A stretch of DNA of 43,364 nt from Magnetospirillum moscoviense (lineage in GTDB: Bacteria > Pseudomonadota > Alphaproteobacteria > Rhodospirillales > Magnetospirillaceae): positions 1 through 43,364 of the forward strand of contig NZ_LWQU01000133.1 in assembly GCF_001650635.1 (NCBI RefSeq), given 5' to 3'. The notes beneath the pieces were generated by a model. It was not told the origin of the DNA and searched no databases. It saw nothing but the letters and a program-made list of their open reading frames with translations. Position numbers and translations under genes: made by a program. Shown here one piece after another: positions 7,208 to 17,900 of the stretch (position 1 is its first letter; every line of letters begins with the position of its first letter).

Positions 7208-8866
7208 TCAGTGCATCCCGCTGAACTTGATGATCCGCCGGGGGCGACGAACGGTGCGGCGGATCTGGCCCGCCTGGGTTTCTTCGGGTTGAACCGTCTC
7301 GGACGGGCCAATCTGGGCTTCCAGATCCCGCCACTTGGCCTCCGACCAGCGATCGGCACCGACGATCCAGGCGGCGGCGCGGGCATAGACCCGGCAATCC
7401 AGCGCCTCGTTGCGTTCCCGCAGCTTCTGCCATTCCAGCTTGGTGAAGCCGCGCCGGTTTTTGACCGTCACCAGCTGCTCGGCGACGAACTGCTTGCACC
7501 ACTCGGACTCTGCCCACGATGGCAGATGCACCGTTCCGGCCGGGAAACGGATTCCCTCGGCCAGTTCCTCGTCGGTGGGCCGCTCCAGGCGCAAGTACCG
7601 GTAGGTCTCCGACTTGAAGGTGGACACCGCCACCGTCCAGAGGCGGGCACCACGGCGCACCTTCTTGCCGCCCTCGGTAGCGTCCACAAAGGTCGGCCCC
7701 GACACCGGGCTGGAGCGGTTGAATCCCTCGACGCCCTTGACCGGCGATACGCTGGCGACGCCCATCTTGCGGCCCCAGGTATAGACCGCCGAGGATTCGT
7801 AGCCGCTGTCGATGGCGAGGCGGGCGATCTTCAGGGCGGCGCCGTTGGCATGTTGCCAGGTCTTCGCCAGCACCTGCTCCAACGCAGTCCAGGTTTCGGC
7901 ATGTTCCGGCCCGCCGTCGATGACGACATGGTCGACCAGCCAGCTTTCGAGGTTGCGGCCCCAGGCCCAGACGTCGATTTCGATCCGGTCCTTCTGGACG
8001 TCGGCCCCGGCGGTGAGGAACAGGGCGCCTTCCGGCACACTGCCATTGGCCCAGGTTTCGCGGCGGTCATAGAGCCGCTGCCAGTCGGGGGCCTCGCCGG
8101 ATTCGGTCCAGGTTTCGCCCAGCACGGTGTTCTTGAACACCCGCAGGGCATCGTCATTGCCCTGGGCCGCTTCCCACAGGCGGACGATGTCGCGCCACGA
8201 CTGCCAGCCCGGCGGTGAATACAGCGCCGAGATGTGGAAGCCGATGGTACCGGGATCAGTGCCCGTGGCCGTCGCCCGCCAAACGCCTGACGTCAGCATG
8301 GCACCTTTATGGTGCTCGGCGATCTCCTGCTCGCAGACTTCGCAGTGATAGCGCACCGTCTCGGGGCGGCCCTTGTCCCAGCGCAGCCGCTCGAATTTCA
8401 GCCACTGCATGCTCCCGCAATGGGGACACGGCACGAAGAACCGGCGCTGGTCGCTGGCCTCGTATTCCCGCTCGATGCGCGACATGCCCCGGATGGTCGG
8501 CGTCGAGGCCAGGAACACCTTTCGGCGATGGGCGAAGGTCAGCGAGCGGGCCTCGGCCAGCCCGACGGGATCGCCTTCGTCGTCGGCCGAGGCCGGATAG
8601 GCATCGACCTCGTCGAGAAACAGGTAGCGGGCCGGCATGGAGCGCAAGCCCACCGCGCTGTTGGCGCCGGTCAGCACCAAGGTGCCGCCGGGAAAATCCT
8701 TCGACAGCATGGTGTTGCCGGCGTCACGCGAGCGGGCCGGTTTGACCCGTTCCCGGATCGCCGGGCTTTCATCGATCAGCGGGTCGATGCGCTGGCGGGA
8801 TGCACGTTTCGCCATCTCCACTGTCGGCTGGACGCAGAGCATCTCCGCCCTGTCAAACGCGACCAA
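7208..8866 (-). pseudogene. Terminase large subunit, gpA family, N-terminally truncated
   Basis: About 546 residues of a GpA-type packaging ATPase/nuclease are present. They begin abruptly at MLCVQPTVEMAKR (near 8846) and continue with DFPGGTLVLTGANSAVGLRSMPARYLFLDEVDAYP (Walker B-type acidic pair), LASTPTIRGMSRIER, the zinc-finger-like CPHCG and CEVCEQ pairs, and the nuclease region FLTAGADVQKDRIEIDVWAWGR. The normal N-terminus of roughly 100 residues, including the Walker A region, is missing. The first few residues of the open frame (from TTG/ATG-like starts up to 8866) come from unrelated sequence that reads as a gene on the other strand. The packaging motor would not work, so the prophage is defective. 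Confidence 0.85.
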
Positions 8867-8956
8867 CTGATCGCGAAGGTCGCCGCCGGTGAAATGAAGG
8901 AAGGGGACTGGAACCTCGAAATCGACCTGTCGAACAAGGAGGCTGCCGAAAAATGA
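8841..8956 (+). pseudogene. C-terminal fragment of an unidentified protein upstream of the ATPase
   Basis: The plus-strand frame gives about 37 residues (HLRPVKRDQLIAKVAAGEM, then a charged EGDWNLEIDLSNKEAAEK end) and stops at 8954-8956. The stop overlaps the ATG of the following ATPase fragment as ATGA, the pattern of a real operon, so this is probably the true end of a cotranscribed partner gene. Everything upstream has been replaced by terminase sequence in the opposite direction. I do not recognise the family. Confidence 0.45.
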
Positions 8957-9282
8957 CCTCCTCGCCTCTCAAATCGTTCTCTCTGTCCGCCTTCCGAGGG
9001 GCATCCACGCCGTTTCGGCTCGAATTCGAGAAGGGCAAGAAACTGACGCTGATCTACGGCGAAAACGGGACGGGCAAGACGACGATTTGCGATGGCTTTG
9101 AGTTCCTGGCAGATGGCCGGGTCGGATCGCTGGACGACAAGGGACTCGGCACGCAACTCGACAAATTCTGGCCGACCGTTGGGAATGGAGGCAATGCCAT
9201 TTCCATCACGCTCGAAACGGCGTCAGGTGCCTGCTCGGGAACTGTCCAGGGAAAGAACGGGAAACGAGAGCTGGGCTGTTGA
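8953..9282 (+). pseudogene. SMC/RecF-like AAA ATPase, N-terminal fragment
   Basis: The 109-residue frame begins MTSSPLKSFSLSAFRGAS and has the strand-rich start and Walker A motif of RecF/SMC-type ATPases: LTLIYGENGTGKTTICDGF, with the P-loop at residues 36-44. Proteins of this class are normally 500-1000 residues, with a coiled coil and a C-terminal signature motif and Walker B. Here the frame ends at 9282, after a strand pair and a degenerate GKNGKREL end, so most of the protein is lost. Such ATPases are frequent in anti-phage defence operons, and the overlapping upstream partner is compatible with that, but the specific system cannot be named. Confidence 0.6.
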
Positions 9283-9565
9283 CCGCCCAATTCGCCCCCA
9301 GGTTCCTGCCCTCGCCAGAAGAAACTGCGGAAAGGTCAGCAGCTTTTCGAGTTGCAAGCAATTGAACTAACGGGGCTTTTAAAACCCGTACCTTTTGGGC
9401 GCAGTCAACAGGCGCTGGAGAATACGGGGAGCAGAGAATAAAAAACGGCCGAATTTCAGCCCGCCACTACCCGCCAGGGTCAACAGCTTTAGACCACAAG
9501 TGGCGCAGAGCCTTGGGCTTTCACCCAAGGCTCTTTGCGGCAGAGAATCTATTCTTTAGAAATAG
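9283..9565. other. Region without a recognisable gene next to tRNA-Ser
   Basis: About 280 bases between the truncated ATPase and tRNA-Ser contain no frame I recognise. After the ATPase stop the same frame stays open for about 60 codons, but this may be chance. A perfect hairpin (AGCCTTGGG, 6-base loop, CCCAAGGCT) lies at about 9511-9535 and could end transcription of the tRNA, although no T-run follows it on that strand. The composition is lower in GC than the neighbouring genes, as expected at the edge of an integrated element. Confidence 0.4.
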
Positions 9566-9658
9566 TGGCGGAGGGAGTGGGATTCGAACCCACGATACGC
9601 TTTTGACGTATACACACTTTCCAGGCGTGCGCCTTCGACCGCTCGGCCATCCCTCCGC
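9566..9658 (-). tRNA. tRNA-Ser (anticodon GGA)
   Basis: The minus strand folds as a class II tRNA of 93 bases with an encoded CCA. The 7-base acceptor stem GCGGAGG pairs with CCTCCGC, the D arm GCCGAGCGGTC is present, and the anticodon loop CTGGAAA has GGA. The long variable arm is typical of serine tRNA, followed by the T arm GTGGGTTCGAATCCCAC. It marks the boundary between the prophage-like left part and the intact chromosomal block. The 3' ends of such tRNA genes are common phage integration sites. Confidence 0.95.
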
Positions 9659-9853
9659 ATGCGGGCGGGTGTGACACCCGGCCGGCAAGGTTGCGGAACA
9701 TACACGCAAGGGCAGGGGCGCGCAACCCCGTTCAGGGTCCGGTCATGTCTGAAAAAACACCAGAATCCGACGAAAACTATTGAATTTTCAGTCGGTAGGG
9801 TGCAAACCTGATGCCCTGGATAAAAACAGCGCACTATTGCCGCCGGGTGTCGA

Positions 9854-10138
9854 ATGGTTTTCGGTCGAATCCTTGGGTGGGTCCTGCTTGTCTTGACCGT
9901 CGTGATGGCCTCGGCCGATGCGGTGATGGCGTTGGGGCCGGCCGATTATTCCAGCATCCTGACCTCGGATGTGCTGACGCTGCTGACCGGCGGCGCCGCC
10001 GAACCGACCGAATCCAGCCAGACCTTCGCCGCGCGCCTGTTGGACCTGCCGGCCTGGGTGGTGATGGGAACCCTGGGCACCACCTTGCTGCTGGCCTGCC
10101 GCCCGCGCACCAAGCGCTATCGCTTCCGCCGCAAATAG
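9854..10138 (+). CDS. Small hypothetical membrane protein
   Basis: This 94-residue protein has an N-terminal hydrophobic segment (ILGWVLLVLTVVMASADAVMAL, residues about 6-27) and a second one (VVMGTLGTTLLLAC, about 69-82). Between them is a polar loop with a SSILTSDVLTLLTGG stretch, and the C-terminal tail RPRTKRYRFRRK is basic, suggesting both ends face the cytoplasm. I do not recognise the family. The upstream region has no strong ribosome binding site, so the gene call rests on codon usage and the plausible two-helix topology. It lies 113 bases upstream of the HDAC-family gene in the same direction. Confidence 0.55.
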   Translation: MVFGRILGWVLLVLTVVMASADAVMALGPADYSSILTSDVLTLLTGGAAEPTESSQTFAARLLDLPAWVVMGTLGTTLLLACRPRTKRYRFRRK

Positions 10139-10251
10139 CCATGCGTGAATATCGGGGCTGATCGGCGGGTGTTCCCGCTTGTCGAACGATTCAAAAAGGG
10201 CCACTCTTTCTCCCCTATCCAACTAGGATAGATTTAGGGAGGGGGGGTTCA

Positions 10252-11190
10252 TTGTCTTCGACGGTGATCTATACGCATCCCGTGTGTCTGGACCATGACA
10301 CCGGCGAGTACCACCCGGAATGCGCCGACCGCATTCGCGCCATCAGCCACATCCTCGACCACGAGGAATTCATGTACGTCCCGCGCGAAGAGGCCCCGCC
10401 CGCGACGGTCGAGCAGATTCTGCGCGCCCATCCGCAAGGCCATTACGACCGCGTGATGGCGGCGGTGCCGGCCGACGGCTTGTTCGAGATCGACGGCGAC
10501 ACCATGCTGTCGCCCCGTTCCGGCGAGGCGGCCTTGCGTTCGGCCGGCGGCGCCTGCGCGGCGGTCGACGAAGTGGCGACCGGACGGGCCCGCAACGTCT
10601 TCGTCGCCACCCGCCCCCCCGGGCACCACGCCGAGCGCGAGCGGCCGATGGGCTTCTGCCTGTTCTCGAACGCCGCCATCGCCGCGCTGCACGCCCGCGA
10701 CGCCCACGGCTTCAAGCGGGTGGCGGTGGTGGATTTCGACGTCCATCACGGTAACGGCACCCAGGACGTGTTGTGGGATCAGCCGGGCACCTTCTACGCC
10801 TCGACCCACCAGGCCGACGCCTTTCCCTATACCGGCACGCCCGAGGAAACCGGCGGCGAGGGCGGCGCGGTGGTGGTCAATGTCCCGCTGCCCGCCGGTA
10901 CCGGGCCGGAAGCCTTCCGCGCCGCCTACACCGACATCATCCTGCCCAGGCTGGCGGCCTTCGCGCCCGACTTCCTGATTCTTTCGGCCGGGTTCGATGC
11001 CCATGCCGCCGACCCGATGGCGCATTTCCGCCTGCAGGTCGGCGATTTCGCCTGGCTGACCCGGCAATTGCTCGACATCGCCAAAGCCCATGCCGGCCGG
11101 CGGGTGGTGTCGTTGTTGGAAGGCGGCTACGACACCCGCGCCCTGGCGGCGTCGGTCGCCGCCCATATCCGTGTCCTGATGGAAGGCTGA
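10252..11190 (+). CDS. HDAC-family amidohydrolase (AcuC/acetylpolyamine amidohydrolase-like)
   Basis: This 312-residue zinc hydrolase belongs to the histone deacetylase superfamily. In bacteria its substrates are acetylated small molecules or proteins rather than histones. The catalytic pair is H125-H126 in RPPGHHAERERPMGFC. Predicted zinc ligands are D163 and H165 in DFDVHHGNGT and D249 in LSAGFDAH, and the LEGGYD loop is near the end. The likely start is TTG at 10252, because an AGGGAGG stretch lies 8 bases before it; the next candidate is GTG at 10264. It ends 4 bases before the hemerythrin gene, so the two are probably cotranscribed. Confidence 0.9.
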   Translation: MSSTVIYTHPVCLDHDTGEYHPECADRIRAISHILDHEEFMYVPREEAPPATVEQILRAHPQGHYDRVMAAVPADGLFEIDGDTMLSPRSGEAALRSAGGACAAVDEVATGRARNVFVATRPPGHHAERERPMGFCLFSNAAIAALHARDAHGFKRVAVVDFDVHHGNGTQDVLWDQPGTFYASTHQADAFPYTGTPEETGGEGGAVVVNVPLPAGTGPEAFRAAYTDIILPRLAAFAPDFLILSAGFDAHAADPMAHFRLQVGDFAWLTRQLLDIAKAHAGRRVVSLLEGGYDTRALAASVAAHIRVLMEG

Positions 11191-11194
11191 CGCC

Positions 11195-12755
<1,561 letters not shown>

Positions 12756-12771
12756 CGGCTTGGCCGAAATG

Positions 12772-12799
12772 CCCCGCCGGTTCGCCGGCGGGGTTTTTT
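12772..12799 (+). terminator. Rho-independent terminator after the FecR-like gene
   Basis: A perfect 9-bp stem (CCCCGCCGG and CCGGCGGGG) with a TTCG loop is followed by six T residues. It lies only about 10-20 bases before the cyclase start, so it may act as a partial terminator setting the ratio of the first gene to the next two. Confidence 0.85.
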
Positions 12800-12820
12800 G
12801 TCGGATGGATGGGGGTCGGG

Positions 12821-14881
12821 ATGGGGAATTTGTTCAAGCGCTACGATATCCTGATGACGGTCGTGCTGTTCTTGCTGGCCATACCGGCCCAGCACTTCGA
12901 ATGGTTCGCCCTGATCGAGGACCAGACACTGTCGTTTCGCCACCAGCTGCGGTTGGCCTATGGCGATCCGAAGGAATTGGCCTTCTCGAAGAACGACATC
13001 GTCCTGGTCAACACCGACGAAGCCTTCTTCCGCGCCTATAAGAGCTTCCCGCTCAGGCGTACCGACATCGCCCAGATCATCAAGAATGTCCACGACCTTG
13101 GCGCCAAGACCATCGCGGTCGACATGCTGATGGACTTCCCCAGTTCCTATGGCGAGGACCCGGCCCTGGCCGAGGCGCTGGCCGGGTCCGGCAACACCTT
13201 GCTGGTGGCCCAGGCCGAGTTCGACCACGGCAAGTTCATCAAGATCAACCGGCCGGCGCCGACCCTGGATGCCGCCTCGCGTAGCGCCTACACGAACATC
13301 AGCTCGAATTCGACCCTGCTGACCATGCTGTCGCGCCTGAAGGTCTACCCCGAGGTGGCGCAGTTGGAAGACGGCTGGCCGTTCTCGGTGCAGGCGGCGG
13401 CGATGTATCTGGGGGTCGAGCCCAAGCTGGTCGGCACCGACCTGATGCTGGGCGAGTTGAAGGTGCCGCTGGATAGCGGCCACCGCCTTTACATCGACTT
13501 CCCGCCGCTGCCCACCGGCAGCCGGTTCCTGTCGCAGACCTCGGGCATCAGTGCGCTGGAGTTCCTGGACATCTCGGCCCTTGACGAGAACGAGCGCGAG
13601 GAACTGGCCTATTGGGTGCGCGACAAGATCGTGATCATCGGCGACACCTCGGAAGTGTCGCACGATTGGTTCGACACCCCGGTCGGTATGGTCTACGGGG
13701 TGGAAATCATCGCCGACACCATCCACACCCTGCTGAAGGGCGGCCCGCTGCGGCCGCCATCGTCGGAAGTCGAGGCCCTGGCCATCATCATCGTGCTGGC
13801 CCTGATGCTGGCGGTGGCACGGATGCGCAATCCGCTGCTGCGCGGCCTGTCGGCCGGCACGGTCCTGCTGGGATGGAGCTTTGTCGCCAGCATGGCCTAT
13901 GCCAAGGCCGGCACGGTGCTGCCGATGTCCTATGTACTGCTGGCGGCCTTCCTCAGCTATCTGTGGATCGAGTACCGCTATTACATGCTGGAACGCGACC
14001 AGAAGCAGCAGATTTCCAAGACCTTCGGCCAATACATCCCGTCCGAGTTGGTGGCCGAGATGAACAAGAGCGGCCAGCAAGTGTCGGTGGGCGGCGAATC
14101 GCGCGAGATGACCGTGCTGTTCTCGGACGTGCGCGGCTTCACCACCATCTCGGAAGGTCTGTCGCCGCAAGAGCTGACCACCCTGATGAACGCCTTCCTG
14201 AGCCCGATGACCCACATCATCCATGACCATCGCGGCACCATCGACAAGTATATGGGCGATGCCATCATGGCCTTCTGGGGGGCGCCGCTGCGGGACGAGG
14301 ACCATGCCCGCCACGCCATCCAGGCGGCGCTGCGCATGCATACCGGCATGGAGGAACTGGCCGAAAGCTTCGTGGCGCGCGGCTGGAAGCCGTTGAAGAT
14401 CGGCATCGGCCTCAATACCGGCGTGATGAATGTCGGGAACATGGGATCCGACTTCCGACTGGCCTATACGGTGCTGGGCGACGCGGTCAATCTGGGCTCT
14501 CGCCTGGAAAGCCTGACCAAGCAGTACGGCGTCAACATCATGATCAGCGAGTTCACCAAGGCCAAGGTGGGCGACCTGATCACCCGCGAGCTGGATTGCG
14601 TGCGCGTCAAGGGCAAGGACACGCCGGTCCGCATCTTCGAGCCGATCGGCTTCGAGGGCGAGGTCGATGCCGAGACCCTGTCTCGCATCAACCGCCACCA
14701 CGAAGGCCTGCACCTTTACACCCAGCAGAAGTGGGACGCCGCCCGGGTCGCCTTCCAGGGGCTGCTGACGGAAGAGCCGGATCGCAAGATCTACCAGATC
14801 TATCTCGACCGCATCGAACATTTCGTCGCCGAGCCGCCGGGGGCGGATTGGGACGGGGTCTATACCCACAAGGAAAAGTAA
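12821..14881 (+). CDS. CHASE2-domain class III adenylate/guanylate cyclase
   Basis: This 686-residue membrane cyclase has, in order: an N-terminal anchor (about 10-28), an extracytoplasmic CHASE2 sensor domain (about 35-310, with DIVLVNTDEAFF, AKTIAVDMLMDFP and DKIVIIGDTSEVSHDWFDTPVG), three transmembrane helices (about 325-390), and a cytoplasmic catalytic domain (about 420-600). FSDVRGFTT and DKYMGDAIMAFWG carry the metal-binding aspartates, and VLGDAVNLGSRLE carries the substrate and transition-state residues. The Asp in GDAVN points to ATP rather than GTP. A short helical tail follows. Starts at 12809 and 12821 are both possible. It is 24 bases upstream of the TPR-CHAT gene. Confidence 0.9.
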   Translation: MGNLFKRYDILMTVVLFLLAIPAQHFEWFALIEDQTLSFRHQLRLAYGDPKELAFSKNDIVLVNTDEAFFRAYKSFPLRRTDIAQIIKNVHDLGAKTIAVDMLMDFPSSYGEDPALAEALAGSGNTLLVAQAEFDHGKFIKINRPAPTLDAASRSAYTNISSNSTLLTMLSRLKVYPEVAQLEDGWPFSVQAAAMYLGVEPKLVGTDLMLGELKVPLDSGHRLYIDFPPLPTGSRFLSQTSGISALEFLDISALDENEREELAYWVRDKIVIIGDTSEVSHDWFDTPVGMVYGVEIIADTIHTLLKGGPLRPPSSEVEALAIIIVLALMLAVARMRNPLLRGLSAGTVLLGWSFVASMAYAKAGTVLPMSYVLLAAFLSYLWIEYRYYMLERDQKQQISKTFGQYIPSELVAEMNKSGQQVSVGGESREMTVLFSDVRGFTTISEGLSPQELTTLMNAFLSPMTHIIHDHRGTIDKYMGDAIMAFWGAPLRDEDHARHAIQAALRMHTGMEELAESFVARGWKPLKIGIGLNTGVMNVGNMGSDFRLAYTVLGDAVNLGSRLESLTKQYGVNIMISEFTKAKVGDLITRELDCVRVKGKDTPVRIFEPIGFEGEVDAETLSRINRHHEGLHLYTQQKWDAARVAFQGLLTEEPDRKIYQIYLDRIEHFVAEPPGADWDGVYTHKEK

Positions 14882-14905
14882 CGGGCTTCAACGGGAGAAA
14901 CCGGT

Positions 14906-17900
14906 ATGGCCGCACGTCGCACCCTTGCCTTCCTCGCCTGCGCCACCGCCTTGGGCGTGGTGCTGACGGTCGCATCACCCCAGCCGGCCTTCGCCCAGGG
15001 GGCGGCCCCGGGGCTGGCGGACCGGGCCAAGCAGGCGCTGGGCAAGGGCAACGCGGCCGAGGCCTTCACCTTGTACAAGAAGGCCCACGAGGCGGCGCCC
15101 TCCAACCTGGATTACGCCCACAACGCCGCCGCCCTGGCCATGCAGTTGGGCGATGTCGAATCGGCGGCCAGCCTGTTGCAGGCCGCGCACAAGATCGCCG
15201 TCGGCGCCGGCAAGCGGGACGACGCGGCGGCCTATGCCGCCGAGGTGGCCAAGCTGCGGGAAGCGGTGCCGCCGGCCATGGCCGAGCGCCAGGCCAAGGC
15301 GTCGGCCATTCCCGCCGGCCGCGAACCGGCGGTCGGCATGTGGAACCGCATGCGTCAGGCGGCGATGGCCGCCGCCGCCCAGGGCAACCTGGACCGCGCG
15401 CAAGAGGTGGGCGCCCAGGCTTTGTCGGTCGCCACCGATAATTTGGGCCCCGACCATATCGCCACGATCTACAGCGGCTCGGATATGGGGCAAATCCAGA
15501 TGGCGGCCAGCAAAATCGAGCTGGCTGGTGCCAGCCTGAAGACGGCCGCCGCCGCCGCCGAGCGCGCCTTGGGGGCGGGACATCCGGAAACCTTGAAGAT
15601 CCAGGGGCACCTGGCCGCCCTGGAAACGGCGCAGGCCCGCTTCCCCCAGGCCGCCCAGATCCAGGGCGAGATGGCCAAGGCCGCCGGCCAGGCCCTGGGG
15701 CCGATGCACGACCTGACCTTGTCGGCCCAGGCGGCGCAGGCCCGCTCGCTGCAGAATTCCGGGCGCTATCCCGAGGCTGAAAAGTTGCTGAACGCCGCCT
15801 GCGTGGCGCGCGCCAAGTCCTATGGCGAGGTCCATCCCAAGACCGGTACCTGCGTCGCCCAACAGGCCGAACTGGCCCGCCAGATGGGCGAGTACGACAA
15901 GGCCCAGCCCTTGATCGCCAAGGCGCTGTCCATTCAAGACAGCGCGCTGGCCGCCGGCGACCCGGCCGGCTTCTCGACCCGCTCGGAAGCCGCCGCCATC
16001 GCCTTTCGCATGGGCCGGCTGGACGAAGCCCAGGGGATGATGGAGGCCCTGGTCAAGGATGCCCAAACCGCCGGCGACGTCGAGACGGCGATGGCCATCA
16101 AGGGCGAGTTGGCCGAGGTGGTCGACGAGCGCGGCGACCATGTCCGCGCCGAGGCCCTGGCGAGGGAAGTCCTGGAGCATCAGAACAAGACTTTGGGCAA
16201 CGCCCATCCCAATACCGTCGCCACCTTGTCGTCGCTGGGATCGATCTATCGCAAGCAGGGCCGGCTGGCCGAAGCCGAGGCGGTGTTCAAGGAAGCCTAT
16301 GAGCGCTTCGAGAAGGTGCTGGGCCTGGATCATCGCTCGACCATCGTGGCGGCCAACAATCTGGGCGAAATCCTGGAGAAGCAGGGCCTGTACGATCAGG
16401 CCGAGCCTTATCTGCGCACCGCCGTCGAGGGCAGCCGCAAGGTGCTGGGCGATGCCCACCCCTCGACCCTGGTCAGCATGAACAATCTGGCCCTGCTGAA
16501 CGAGAGCCAGGGCAATTTCGACAAGGCCGAGGCATTCTATAAAAGCGCCATCATCGTCTTCACCAAGAAGATGGGGGCCAATCACCCCGACACCTTGGCC
16601 TTCGTCAACAATCTGGCCTACCTCTATCTGCTGAAAGAGGAATTCGCCAACGCCGAGCCTTTGTTCCGCCAGGTGGTGGCGGCGTGGACCAAGTCCTATG
16701 GTCCGCGTCACATCAACACCTTGAAGGCGCGCAACTCGCTGGCCCGGACCATGCACCGCCAGGGTAAGCTGGCCGAGGCCGAGGCCTTGTTCCGCGAGGT
16801 GTTGAAGGCCAGGTCCGACGTGCTGGGGCCGAAGCATCTGGACGTGCTGCGCTCGCAGATCGACCTGGGCAACATGCTGCGGACCGCCAAGCGGTTGGAC
16901 GATGCCGATTCAATGCTGACCAAGGCCGCCGCCATGGGCGAAGAGGTGCTGGGGCCGCTGCATCCCTATACCTTCGAGGCGATGAATGGCCTGGCCGACG
17001 TCAAGGTCGATAAGGGCGACCTGAAAGGTGGCCTGGGGGTGCGCGCCACCATCTTCGCGCGGCGCACCGACTTCCTGAACCGCATGCTGTACGTCACCGG
17101 CGACAATGCCCGTGAAGGCTATGTCCGGCTGCATCAGCCGGAATTGGCGGCCTATATGGACCTGCTGTCGCGGCTGGACCCGGAAACCGCCGGCAAGGGC
17201 TTGCTGGACGTCAGCCTGAACCGCAAGGGCATCTTGTTCAAGGTGGCGTCCGAGCTGGCCCAGTTGGGTCGCCTCAGCAAGAACCCAGAACTGGACAAGT
17301 TGAATTCCGAACTGACCGAGACGCGCAAGAAGCTGGCGGCGCTGACCCTGTCGGGGCCGACCGAGGAAACCAAGGACCGCCACGCCGAGGTTCTGCACGA
17401 GCTGGAAGAGCGCATCAACCGCCTGCAATCCGACCTGGGCCGCGCCAGCGTGCGGTTCCAGAAGACGGTGGAACGCATCAAGCTGGATGAGTTGGTCGAG
17501 TTCCTGCCCGAGGATTCGGTGCTGGTCGATTTCCAGCTGTTCACCCATGCCGGCAAGCAGAAGCTGGTGGCGGCGACGTTGCGCAAGGATGGCGGCAAGC
17601 CGGTCTATAGCATGATCGCCTATGACGATCCGGCCAAGATCGACGCCGCGATCCAGAAATACCGCACCGACATCCAAAGCGAGGAGATCGATCTCGACGA
17701 ATTGCTGGAAGTGGGGCAGACGACCTATGGCCTGATCTGGGCGCCTTTGGCCGACAAGATCGGCAAGAAGTCGTCGGTCTACCTGATCCCCGACGGCATG
17801 CTGAACATTCTGCCCTTCACCGCCCTGGTGGAGAAGAACGGCAAGTATCTGATCGAGCGCCTGGATGTGCACATCTACACCACCGCCCGCAACCTGTTGC

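Noticed and set aside
9283-9500. A continuing ATPase reading frame after the stop at 9282
   Set aside because: The frame stays open for about 60 codons, but its translation is unlike RecF/SMC proteins, so a single nonsense change in an otherwise intact gene is not supported.
10252-11190. Role in histone deacetylation
   Set aside because: Bacteria of this type have no histones; family members act on acetylpolyamines or acetylated metabolic enzymes.
14975-16837. A 620-residue antisense open frame opposite the TPR array
   Set aside because: Shadow of the periodic TPR coding sequence; no domain or ribosome site.
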